Part shown: positions 45,324-55,586 of the stretch, in pieces
How positions within the stretch are numbered: position 1 is the stretch's first letter
Layout: each line of letters starts with the position of its first letter
Assembly: GCA_023935145.1 (NCBI GenBank)
Contig: CM043699.1
Span: 66,747,638-66,811,637, forward strand
Reading direction: 5' to 3'
DNA: 64,000 nucleotides
Origin: Bretschneidera sinensis
Taxonomy: Eukaryota > Streptophyta > Magnoliopsida > Brassicales > Akaniaceae
The notes under the pieces: generated by a model
Told to the model about the DNA's origin: nothing
The model's database searches: none
The model's input: the letters and a program-made list of their open reading frames with translations, nothing else
Made by a program: the position numbers and the translations under genes

Positions 45324-46490
45324 TCATAATACTAGCTTGATGGTAAAATTAAGAAGAATGAGGATGCAGTTGAGTGTCAATGATAGAGGAGTATTGATGG
45401 AAAATATGGTGGTACAATATTCTATTATTGATCGTTTATTATAGATGCAGGGTAGAGATGAGGGGATAGAGAAGATCAAACGGGAAGTGTTGAGCGGGAA
45501 GCCAACTAAGTTTAGAATTAGAGAATATGGTATGGCGGTATTGGGGCATAGAGTTTGTGTTCCCAATAATGTGGAGATGAGAAAGGAGATACTAAGAGAG
45601 GCTCATGATTCTGTGTATTCCATTCACCCGGGTAATAATAAGATGTACAAGGGATTGAGACAGAATTATTGGTGGTCAAGGATGAAGAAGGATGTAGCAG
45701 AATATATTTCTAGATGTTTGACTTGTCAATAGGTGAAGTCTGAGAATAGACATCCAGTAGGTTTATTACAACCTCTTCCAGTACATAAGTGGCCATGGGA
45801 AAATATGAGTATGGATTTTGTCTCTGGTTTTCCCCATACCCAAAGAGGGCATAACGTTGTGTGGGTTATAATAGATAGACTTTCTAAGTCTTCACATTTC
45901 CTTCCTAATAAAATTACCTGCAGTCCTGAAAAGTTGGTTGAATTGTATGTAGCGGAGATAGTAAAATTACATGGAGTACCCTTGAACATTGTATCAGATA
46001 GAGATTCTAAATTTACCTTTAGATTTTGGAGAGGTTTTCATGGAGCTATGGGTACACAATTGCAGTTTAGTACAGCTTTCCATCCACAAACTGATGGGCG
46101 GATGGAGAGAATCATCAGAATACTAGAAGATATACTGAGGGCAAGGGTGTGTTGAGGTTTAAAAAGAAGGGAAAGTTGAGCCCGAGATTTGTGGGGCCAA
46201 ATAGCATATCGATTGGATTTGCCCCCAGAGTTAAAACAATTACATAATGTGCTTCATGTGTCACTGTTGAGAAAGTACTTACACGATGAATCCTATAGTA
46301 TCTTGAATAAGGCAATAGAACTTCAAGAAGATTTGACTTTTACGCAAGTACTAGACAGAAAGGAACAAGTATTGTGCAATAAAGTCATTCCTTTGATTCA
46401 AATATTATGGCAGAACAAAGATGTCAAAGAAATCACGTCGGAGCATGAAGCAAGAATGAGGAAGGAATAGCCCCAACTCTTTCATGAATT
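45324..46490 (+). pseudogene. Element B integrase and chromodomain-like tail
   Basis: The zinc finger is intact in its HHCC residues (EAHDSVYSIHP..ISRCLTCQ, about 45600-45729), then a stop. The core has Asp in MSMDFVSGFP, Asp in IVSDRDSKFT and Glu in QTDGRMERIIRILEDILRA, so all three DDE residues are present. Right after this, at about 46140, the sequence jumps to a KKGKLSPRFVGP-type stretch near the end of integrase, so the stretch between is deleted. The tail (PELKQLHNVLHVSLLRKYL, then VLDRKEQVLCNKVIPLIQILW) has the pattern of the Tekay-type chromodomain end. It is not functional. Confidence 0.88.
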
Positions 46491-46498
46491 AGGTAAAG

Positions 46499-46537
46499 AA
46501 ATTTCGGGGGACAAAATTTTTGTAAGGTGGGTAGAAT
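46499..46537 (+). other. Polypurine tract region of element B
   Basis: GAAATTTCGGGGGACAAAAT followed by AAGGTGGGTAGA, the usual chromovirus arrangement just before the LTR start TGCAATACCCG. Confidence 0.75.
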
Positions 46538-47515
46538 TGCAATACCCGTATTTGTAAAGTAAGGGTAAAGAAGTACGTTAATAAGTACGTTAATAAGTAT
46601 GACATAGAGTTAAAATAATATATATAAATGCGAAAGATTTAATTTTTATAAAACAATTCTTAAAAAAGGTGGCAACAGGTGTTGCCACCTGTTGCCAAAA
46701 AGGAAATGTAATGTTGCATGTAAGGCAGCATTACAAAAACGTGGCAGCAATTGAGGGGGGGGGGATGCTGAGTAATGAACTCAAAGTTTAAAAATATATA
46801 TAGTTTTAGGTTTTTTTTATTAATTACTTACCAAATCCTGTTTGGTTTTTTTTCAACTACGTTTCAGATTACTCTCTTTCTTTAAACACTTGGGGACCGA
46901 AAGAAAGGTTGAAAGAGCAAAATTTTGAAGGGGTTTACGGGAGAATTTTACAGAGAACCATAAGAAGCTCTAAGAAAAACAGAAGGTAATAACATGAAGT
47001 TTATTTTTGAAATTTAGGATACATGAAATTTCCCAAAATTTAAAGTGGAAATTTTCAAAGGGTGTGAATTATGGAAAAATTGAAGAATAAATTAGAAATT
47101 TAATATAAATATTATGTCAGATGTTGACGATCAGCAACCAGGGAAAATTGCTGAGAGGAGCAGGAAAGGCAAGGAGGTGATCCATGGGTAGCTCTAAGTG
47201 CTACGTGGTGAGTTAGATTTACTTCAAATAATCAAGATAAATATGAAATATATGGTAATAATATTAGAATAAATTATTAACTTATGCTTTGGTGGTAGAT
47301 GAAAAATTGGTTGATAGGTATGATAGGAATAATGGATGTATAGAAAATTATTATATGAGAAGTAATATTATTAGAATAATGAGTCAATTTAATATTAAAG
47401 GTGATAAATGAAATTCTTGACGAGTTATAGTTGATGATTTGATACGATTTTTGATGACAAGAATTTAATGGAAATTTTCAAATAATAATTTGAGAATAAT
47501 CAGGATAGCTAGTTT

Positions 47516-48148
47516 TTTTTTTATCAGTAAATAGAACTTGTATTAATAAAAAAATGTACAAAAAAATCACTGGGCATACCCAAGGGATTTACAATGAGAG
47601 CATAAATAGAAACAAAAATAAGCTTACAAAAGAAGCCTAATCTCTGGGCAAAATGCATACACAATTCTATAAATTACAATTTGGATCTTCTTGGCTAGGC
47701 TGATAGGTTGAACTGAGGTTTGTTCAAATAATTTAGCATTTCTAGCCATCCATATACTGTACACTGTGCAAGCTAGGGCTATCCTTTTTGCTATGGCTGG
47801 GGGGCCAGAACCTCTTACTTCCTTTCGGGTCCACTTGATTGCACTTTCAATTGTTGTCATTTGTCTTCTGCAACCTAGCCAAACTTTGATGGTATCCGAG
47901 GTTTCCTTACTAATCTAGCATGAGAAGAAAAGGTGCTCCCTAGACTCATCTTGCTCTTTACATAGAGGGCAGAGTTTATCTTCTCCATCCAGCTGTAGTC
48001 TATCCTTTGTGAGAAGCCTGTTCTTGATGGCCAGCCAAAGAATAAAGGAGTGTTTAGGGGGGCAGTGACTATGCCACACCAAGGAAGCCCAATTGACCAC
48101 ATTTCCTTTCAGCCTGATTGAGTTGTAGACTTTCTTTATGCACAGATC
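47516..48148 (-). mobile_element. 5'-truncated L1-type LINE
   Basis: On the minus strand it ends in TTCTATTTACTGATAAAA plus poly(A), a typical plant L1 3' end. It is flanked by a perfect 17-bp target duplication ATCAGGATAGCTAGTTT (47499-47515 and 48149-48165). Only the C-terminal end of ORF2 and the 3' UTR remain. The position inside B's 3' LTR shows it came after B. Confidence 0.93.
47624..48120 (-). pseudogene. LINE ORF2 C-terminal end (zinc-binding domain, zf-RVT)
   Basis: The minus translation shows WASLVWHSHCPPKHSFILWL, then LTKDRLQLDGEDKLCPLCKE and ESREHLFFSC, which is the zinc-binding domain that follows RT in plant LINEs (C-x2-C, His and Cys present). After one in-frame stop the same frame continues through IKVWLGCRRQM to the natural end at 47624 (AFCPEIRLLL). 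Confidence 0.85.
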
Positions 48149-48249
48149 ATCAGGATAGCTAGTTTAAATGTATGAATAAATGCTTGTTTTTATTTTATTA
48201 TTCATATGCATATTCATATAATTATTCATATGCATATGCATGAAATAAA

Positions 48250-48416
48250 AGAACTAGGAGGGCAGCCAGTCTAAATGATAATAAAAGAACCAGGAAGGCA
48301 CTTGGTCCAAATGAAAATAAAAGAACCGGGAAGGCATCCAGTCTAAATGAGAATGAAAGAACCAGGAAGGCAATCGGTCTAAATGAGAATGAAAGAACCG
48401 AGAAGGCACCCGGTCT
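48250..48416. repeat. 36-bp minisatellite in element B's 3' LTR
   Basis: About five copies of a unit like AAAGAACCAGGAAGGCA plus CTTGGTCTAAATGAAAATA. ORFs across it (RLPSWFFHSHLDW-type repeats on the minus strand) are products of the repeat. Confidence 0.9.
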
Positions 48417-49124
48417 ATGATAAAAACATGTCGACATGTGGGAAGACATTCCCAATAATAATAACATTTAACTTCACGCATTGTATTTACTTTAAATATT
48501 GATTGTTATTGCTGGATATGTTAAAGTGCTATTTATGATTGTAAATTTATTGATAGAGGAATGAGTCTCACAAAGAGACAAAATATGCTAAGGATGAAAT
48601 ATGGAAATATGTCTGATGAGTAATTTAAGAAGAGATTGTGTAATAGAGGAATTATCAAATTGAGTAGTGATTACAGAATATTGTTATTGAATTATTTGAG
48701 GAAAAAGATGAATGAATATCGGAAGATTTTTTTTAGAAGTAATTGAATACTTCTAGTAAATTTAATTCACTAAGTTTGTGAAGCTCACTCCTCATTGTAC
48801 AATGATTTTAGGTAGCAGGCAGGACATATAGTTTGGTGAGTTGAGAGTCAGATGAAATCATTATCTGTAAGCCACGTACGTGTCCACATCCTCAGACTAA
48901 TGAGAAAATAAAATAAAAATTTATTTGTAAATATTCATGCATATTACGTTGTATAAAATGTTTAAGTCAAGATCAAAATGATGTATCTCCCCTATTGAGG
49001 GTTGAGATTGATGTAAAAATTTATATTAGTATTATTTTTATTGTTGCATATATGTGTCATACTGGGATTTTCAAAATGTGACAACACCGTCTCAGGAATG
49101 GCCAACCCGGGATGGGTCGTTATA

Positions 49125-50100
49125 GGTGGTTACTCTAACCAGGATTATATGAATTGGAGAAACGATTATGAGGCTTCCTGTAAATCCCTAAGGCGTTACA
49201 TTGTTCATCAAAGACCCCTCTTATCTCTGCAAAAGTCGGGCAATCCTGAGCTAGGTGTTCCACTCCCCTACAGATGAAACAAGCACCTTGTGACTCAACT
49301 CTTGCAATAGTATGCGTGAGTCTACCATCTTGGGTTTTAAGTGCCTCTAACTCTCGAGTTACTTGCTCTAATTTGGTTTTCATGCTATCCTCTTCCCTAA
49401 GTTGGTAGATCCCAGCCGGTCTTGCTCTATTTGTGCTTTCAACAGCATTGGGCCTTGCCTAGGTGTGGGCCTTCTCAACCAAGTCATTCAGATGTTCAAT
49501 TGCGTCATCGGGGTCCTTTTGCGTAATGTCCCCATTGCACATCATCTCTATGAATTGACGCTCTTTTCTCGTAAGTCCCTCGTAAAAATGACTAATTACG
49601 CGCGAACTCTCTTACCCATTGTGTTGACACATATTTAACAAATCCTTATACCTCTCCCATGCTTGTTATAATGTCTCACTATCCTTTTGGGTAAATGTTG
49701 AAATTTGTCTTTTTAGACCATTGGTTTTGTGAAGTGGGAAGTATTTATTGAAAAAAGCTTGCGTCATATCTTCCTATGAACCTATGGACCTCGACCATAA
49801 AGAGTATAGCCAACTCTTTTCTTTGTCCTTCAAAGATAAAGGAAAGAACCTCAGTTTAACCAAGTTAATAGCCTCAGGTCTGCCATGAAACGTGGCCACC
49901 ACTTCCTCAAATTCCCTAATGTGAACATAAGGGTTTTCACTTTCTAAATCGTGGAAGGTGGGTATCAATGCTATCATGCCCGGCTTGAAATCTATATGTC
50001 GTGTGCTTCGTGGAAACATGATGCATGATGGTGTAGATGTGAGTGAGGGATGAAGGTAGTCATTTAGGGTCCTAACAGGGTCGTCTCTGTGATTGCTCAT
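49125..50100 (-). pseudogene. gag: Athila J gag, partial
   Basis: It starts MSNHRDDPVRTLNDYLHPSL at 50100. The capsid part (MIALIPTFHDLESENPYVHI) is open to 49774; then stops and shifts occur through 49640-49400. The zinc knuckle CFICRGVEHLAQDC is near 49270 (49383-49135 open). It ends in the NPGW-S/R-NHPNF region, where element B interrupts it. Confidence 0.88.
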
Positions 50101-50346
50101 GATGTCAGAGTCTGTGATTGAACCCGTTTCACTTCTAACGTAATTTGGTGGGTATTCTAACTAAAAGATTCTAACCAATTGTCTGTGTTCGTCTCTAACC
50201 CAACACATATACCACCAACACTCTCCCTTTTTTTTTCTTAAATAAAAGAAAACTAAAAAATAAACTAAAGCTGGAATTAAAAAGAAACTAAAAGAAAAAG
50301 TTTAGAAAGATAGTACCCGGAAACCTCTCTGTAGACTGACACTTTC

Positions 50347-50364
50347 CCCGGCAACGACGCCAAA
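50347..50364 (-). other. Primer binding site of Athila J, tRNA-Asp type
   Basis: The minus strand reads TGGCGTCGTTGCCGGGGA, a single change from the standard site. Confidence 0.9.
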
Positions 50365-50369
50365 ATTTG

Positions 50370-50714
50370 AATTACACCTAAACAGTACTATGCGGTAGTA
50401 GTAGTATAGAATAGGGTGTCGATCCCATGAACAGAACATTCTACAGTCGAAGTCTCAGGAAAAAAATAATGGAAACAAAATTAAAATTAATATTAAGAAA
50501 ATATTGAGAATTAAATGAAACAATTGAATTAAGCGAAAGAAAATCAATAATGAGAAACACAAGGGTCCAAGAATTCCTCTTAGATTTCACATCTTTAGCT
50601 TGTATCAATTCAGTAATTATAACTCAACTATGCATTTCACATCCCAAATGCATAATCGGAAAATAATAGCGTAAGCACCAAAAACATTTTTTTGTAAATT
50701 ATTATGAGAAATCC
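50370..50714 (-). repeat. 5' LTR of Athila J, truncated
   Basis: It starts (plus strand) TGAATTACACC and contains the GGGTGTCGATCCCATGAAC and CATCCCAAATGCATAATCGG-type blocks also present at 1087-1380. The rest of the LTR is missing where Athila H begins. Confidence 0.8.
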
Positions 50715-50925
50715 TGATGAGTGTCATATAATGCATCTAAACAATACTTAATTGTTAGCATTTTAGGGTTGATCTCGGTCGTAATCGCACTTTTACATGT
50801 TAATAACTCTAAAGTGATATTCATAAATCATTGACTTAATTCGATGCGTTTTCAAGTGCTTTGAGTACAAAAGAGATGATAAAGCGATCCATGTTTAAAG
50901 CGCCAAAAGATCTTGGGTGTCGGTG

Positions 50926-51119
50926 CTCGTATTTGTCCAAGGTTTAGACATGTCCAAACATGATTTAAAGATGGTTAAAGTCTAAACTATGGTTGGCGTA
51001 ATAAAGTACAGTAAGGTAAAAGACTGCACACAAGTGTGTGCATCACTTTGGAGCAAGGTAAGAGTAAGCACACTAGTGTGTGCACTTCTGCATACAAGCT
51101 AAAGGAGTTTCACTAAATT
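50926..51119 (+). repeat. Copia LTR fragment (about 190 bp)
   Basis: It matches the first part of the Copia LTR at 51565 and the minus-strand solo LTR at 41363: TTTGTCCAAGGTTTAGACAT, GATGGTTAAAGTCTAAAC and CACTAGTGTGTGCACTTC. Both ends are ragged and no target duplication is seen. Confidence 0.75.
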
Positions 51120-51564
51120 GCCAGAATTTCCCGTACAGATCAATCATCTTTGCAGATTAAACTGTATTGATGTAGGAAGAACTAGGAGATGAGACATATA
51201 TTCTTAGAAAGATCCGGAAGTCTATTTTCTGGAGAATTTTACGGTTCGTAAAAAAGAGTTTTCTAGGGAAAGTTATGGCAGTTTTAGTAGACACAGGTCA
51301 GGCCTCCAGATCAGCATCCACCTAGCGCCGCGCCCCTCACTTTCCAGCGCTGCACTCTCACTTCCCAGCGCTGCAACTCTCACTTTCCAGCTCCCACTCG
51401 GTCCAAGACCAAATTAGGGCTGCACAATGATATTTTCTGGACCAAAATGCCTCTAACTACTTGTGATCTATAAATAGATGCTTAAAGAGTGTGCAGCCAA
51501 CATACATTCAGTGTCAAGAAAGAAAAGAGAGAGCAAGGTTTTGGGATCCAAGTTTAGCATTCTT

Positions 51565-52516
51565 TGTTGGTATTTGTCTAAGGTTCAAACATATCCAAGC
51601 ATGGTTCAAAGATGGTTAAAGTCTAAACCAAAGTTGGAGGATCAAAGTTCAGCAAGTTAGAAGGCTGCACACATGTGTATGCATCATTTTGGAGCAAGGG
51701 AAGGCCATGTGCACTAGTGTGCGCACTTCTGCACACAAACAGAAGGGTGTTGTGTGAAGGGGACAGCAACTCGAAGCTACAGCACTGAGCTGCAGCACTG
51801 GAACCTGGCAGGAATAGCACAAGGGACAGAAACTTGAAGCTGCAGCACCGACTTCCCAGCGCTGCAGCGCCTAGGCACACTGCTGCACACATGGGCAGCA
51901 GGCTTAAGGACCCTCTAAAGTGTGTGTGTGCAAGGCCAAAACACACAGCACCACTTAAAAAAGTGATGAAGGGCCAAGATTAAGAGAGGATCATGATCAA
52001 AGGGAGGAGATTGCTTCACAAGAATGTCCAAGAAGTGAAAGGCTATAAAAGGGGTTCTCAAGCCTCATTTCAAACAGAACAAGAGATAGAATACAAGAGA
52101 GATTTGTGACATTGTGAGATCATTGTAAACACTTAGAGAGAATTGTGTAGAGTGACAAACACAAGAGGGACTCTTTGTAAGGCTAGTTATAAAGAAGAGA
52201 GGATAGTATAGAATTGATAGAAAACTTTGTAATAGGACTATCACTTTCTAGTTCTCTTCTTGTTTCTTCAAGAACTTAGATTCTTGAAGGGGATTGCTGT
52301 AACTTTGTAAGAACCATTGAGTTAGTGCAGAGAGTTTGGAGGAACTAACGAGGACGTAGGCACATTGCCAAACCTCGACAACAAATTGCTTGTCTTCTTT
52401 TCTTTCTTTGATTTTCTGTTCTTGTGTTCGATTGCTGTTTTCTTTCTACAAGTCATTCAAGACTTGGGTGTTTGGAAGATCACCACCTGGGCATCTTGTC
52501 AAGGTGATTTCCAACA
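51565..52516 (+). mobile_element. Solo Copia LTR in Athila H's LTR
   Basis: 952 bp, starting TGTTGGTATTTGTCTAAGG and ending GTGATTTCCAACA, with a perfect target duplication TTCTT (51560-51564 and 52517-52521). It is a complete LTR with no internal sequence, as left by LTR-LTR recombination. The TATA-like CTATAAAAGG is at 52043-52052. Confidence 0.93.
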
Positions 52517-53354
52517 TTCTTCCAAGTTTTCTTTGGTTACAAATCAAGGGGAGAACATCAATATTGTTCATCCACCTTGAACTCCATGGCCAAATCAAGG
52601 GGAGAGCATCCATAGTGTTCTTCCACCTTGATTTCCATGGCCAACTAATCATCTTACAAGGGAAAGGGATGAATCTTTAGGGATTTATTGTTCTTTATTT
52701 CCTGTTCTTGATTTGGTTGTATGGATTTATTGTTGAATATTGTTTATGAATTATTCATTGATTAAGTAAGAAGGATTTGAGTTCATGTGATAGATGCACT
52801 TTTTATTCTTCTTCTTTTAGATTCTCTTAATCCGGTGATTGCATCCTTCTCCTCCATTAAGGTTGTTTGGATGTGATTGATTCCGGTAGATTTATCTTAT
52901 TGATTGTCCATTACTGCAATATTGTCATTAAAGATATATTTTCGTTTCTTGATAATCTTTAAGATCGGTCATGTGTGCATGAACCAGAATCAATGATTAA
53001 TTTGTAGCAATTATATTAGAGTTATAAATGTGCTTGATTGAATATATTCTGATTGCTTGTTTAGGAAGTGAAACTTGCAATCGAGATAAAATCAATTGAA
53101 TCAAGAGTGGAAATAGGGAACGAACCTAAGAAGGATTCCCGGAACCTTGTTATTTCTCATTTATATTTCATTTACATTTACGCAATTTTTCTCACATTAT
53201 CTCATTATCAAAACCCAAAAATCTTTCATTTAACTTTTATCGTTCGTTCTAAGGTTTACACATTTTCCTTTGTACCTAACTTGTTTCCCTGTGGAATCGA
53301 CACCCCAAAGTCGTACTACAATAACCGTGTTATACTTTGGGCGTAATTAAATTT

Positions 53355-53372
53355 TGGTGCCATTGTTGGGGA
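53355..53372 (+). other. Primer binding site of Athila H, tRNA-Asp type
   Basis: TGGTGCCATTGTTGGGGA is the tRNA-Asp-type site with three transitions. Confidence 0.85.
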
Positions 53373-53789
53373 AACACGCTTAAGTACAAGGAAACTTGTC
53401 AACTCTAAGTGTGACGGTAAAAGAATCGTAAATATTTTTCTTTTAAGCAGTTTGTAAATACAATAATATCGTTCCTTTACTTTGGTTTTGATTTTCTAAT
53501 TTTTTTTTATTATTCTGTTTTAATTATTTATTTATTATTCTGTTTTATGTATTTATTTATTTATTTGTTGCTCTGTTTTATTTATTTATTTATTTATTTG
53601 TTACTCTGTTTTATTTATTTATTCTCCCTCTAAATTAATTGGTGCATGCTTAGATCGAGAGATTCGCGAGGTAGATTCATTAGAGGACCCGAATTAGAGT
53701 TACCCTCTCCTTCCACCTCCATTAGTGAAACCTCGCCTAGATCAAACCATAGTGCACCCCCATAAGAGAATTTAGAGGATTTTGTTAAC
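53373..53789 (+). other. Leader of Athila H
   Basis: It contains repeated TTTATTTATTTATTTAT and TTCTGTTTTA-like units (53500-53625) and no gene. Confidence 0.7.
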
Positions 53790-55586
53790 ATGGCTGAAAA
53801 TCCTAATGAGAATGGCGCTAGGACACTTAAAGATTACCTACATCCTAGCCGGATAGCCACACCATCGTGCATTATGTTTCCAGCCAATACCCGTCATCAA
53901 GATTTTAAAACAAGGATGATACAACTTCTCCCTACTTTTCATGGCATGGAAAACGAAAACCCTTATGTGCACATTAGAGAATTTGAGGAAGTAGTTGCGA
54001 CTTTCCATAGTCAGGATGCAACTGATGATATCGTGAGACTCAAGTTTTTTCCTTTTTCCTTGAAGGATAAAGCTAAGAGTTGGTTATACTCGCTGAGACC
54101 ACGATCAATTGGGTCATGGAATGAGATGACCCAAGTCTTTTTTAACAAGTACTTCCCTCAACATAAGACTAACACATTGAAAAGACAAATCTCCACCTTT
54201 GCACAAAAGGAAAACGAGGCTTTGTATCAGTCTTGGGAGAAATTTAAAGAGCTGTTAAGTATGTGTCCACATCATGGGTATGAAAATTGGCGTTTAGTGA
54301 GCTATTTCTATGAGGGTCTTACCTGTAGAGAACGCCAATTTGTTGAGATGATGTGTAATGGTGAGTTTTTGCAAAAAGACCCTGATGAGGCTATTGAGTA
54401 CCTCAATGAGCTTGCTGAAAAAGCTCACACATGGACTGGACCTAGTGCTACTGAGAGCACAAATAGGTCACGACCTATAGGAAACCCTAGTGGTTGAGGA
54501 ATCTACCATCGTAGGGAAGAGGATAACCTGAAGGCCAAGGTCGAGATACTTATTAGGGAGTTAGAGGCATTAAAAACTAAAAAACCAACACGCATGGTTA
54601 ATCAGGCCAAACCTTTAGAATCATGTTTCGTGTGTGGCGAGGTTGATCATCCCGCCCAAGATTGTCCCACATTTGTGGACATGAGAGGGTTGTACGAGGA
54701 ACAATGCAATACCTTAGGCATGTACAAGAAGCCCTCAGCACCCTTCTCTAACACTTATAATCCGGGGTGGCGAAATCACCCCAACTTCAGTTGGAAATCT
54801 GAAAATTAGTAGCACGCACAGCCCCCTAGATCATATGCAGCACCTTATCATGCACCCTCATCCTTTAAAAATTCTTTAGAAGACACCTTACATGTTTTTA
54901 TAGAAGCACAAGGCAAGACAAACCAAAAGTGTGAGGCGTTAATTACACAGTTTGTTAAGGTAAACAAAGAAATAAGGAGCCAAGTGTCTAAATTAATGAG
55001 CTCCTTGAGTGTGACTGAGCGAGGTAAGTTCCCTGCCCAAGCTCAGTCCATACCTCACGGTCAACATATGGCACAAGAAAATGTGAAAGATGTAAATGCC
55101 ATTGTGACCCGAAGTGGTAAGTCACTACACATTCCACCAGAGAATAAACCCGAGAATGTGAGAAAGGGTCAAACCAGTAGTGAAACCGAACTGTCTAATG
55201 ACCCTAAAGTGACCAAAAATCCTGTTAAGGCACCATTCCCCCAAGCCTTAAAATCCAACCAGAAAAATCTGGAAATAAATGATGAAATCCTTGAGAACTT
55301 AAGGCAAGTGAAACTTAATCTCCCACTTTTGCATGTGATTAAACAAGTCCCCACCAATGCAAAGGTTTTCAAGGATTTATGCACAATTAAGAGGAAACAT
55401 CATGTCAAGAAAACAACTTTCCTAACTGAGCAAGTTAGTGCACTAATTGAGCAAAGAATTCCTCCGAAATACAAAGATCTGGGCTGTCCTACCATTGCTT
55501 GCAGCATTGGAAATCATGATGTTGGACAAGCCTTACTAGATCTAGGAGCTAGTGTAAACCTGATGCCATTTTCCATTTACTTATAG
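53790..55586 (+). pseudogene. gag: Athila H gag and protease start
   Basis: The best preserved gag here: MAENPNENGARTLKDYL at 53790 is open for 235 codons through the capsid domain (SWNEMTQVFFNKYFPQHKTN, then YENWRLVSYFYEGLT). A TGA follows at 54495. The zinc knuckle CFVCGEVDHPAQDC (54624-54665) is intact. Two adjacent stops follow at 54807-54812. From 54984 the frame is open into the protease box LLDLGASVNLMPFSIYL and ends in TAG at 55584-55586, at the same codon as in copy F. The gag packages RNA; the protease cleaves the polyprotein. Confidence 0.92.

Larger units (their letters stand above)
40197..49124 (+). mobile_element. Gypsy element B (Tekay/Del-like chromovirus)
   Basis: A 5' LTR fragment (40197-41982) is followed by PBS, gag, PR, RT, RNase H, INT with chromodomain-like tail, PPT and 3' LTR (46538-49124). 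The 5' LTR lacks about its first 1.2 kb. The right flank (49125) is Athila gag, so B probably inserted there. The left flank is element A, so that side has been rearranged and no target duplication can be shown. It contains a solo Copia LTR and a LINE. Confidence 0.87.
46538..49124 (+). repeat. 3' LTR of element B, with LINE insertion
   Basis: About 2.6 kb including a 633-bp LINE plus target duplication. It starts TGCAATACCCGTATTTG and ends GGGTCGTTATA. It holds a perfect inverted repeat GGTGGCAACA..TGTTGCCACC (46669-46690), a G run near 46755, and a 36-bp minisatellite (48250-48416). Confidence 0.85.
49125..50714 (-). mobile_element. Athila element J, gag and truncated LTR
   Basis: A minus-strand Athila relative, from another subfamily than F and H. 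It is cut in gag by element B at 49125 and in its LTR by Athila H at 50715. It has a tRNA-Asp-type PBS (50347-50364) and 345 bp of LTR (50370-50714). Confidence 0.83.
50715..53349 (+). repeat. 5' LTR of Athila H with Copia LTR insertions
   Basis: It starts TGATGAGTGTCATATAATGC and ends GGGCGTAATTA at the PBS. About 1.68 kb without the 952-bp solo LTR and its 5-bp target duplication. A second Copia LTR piece lies at 50926-51119. The TATA box TATAAATAG is at 51469-51477. Confidence 0.85.

Noticed and set aside
48222..48481. Repeat protein with RLPSWFFHSHLDW units on the minus strand
   Set aside because: The repeat is a 36-bp minisatellite whose length is a multiple of three, so any open frame looks like a repeat protein. 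It lies inside an LTR.
51623..51946. 107-codon minus ORF (Ser/Leu/Cys-rich, membrane-like)
   Set aside because: It lies wholly within the solo Copia LTR 51565-52516 and has no homologous frame in the other LTR copies.
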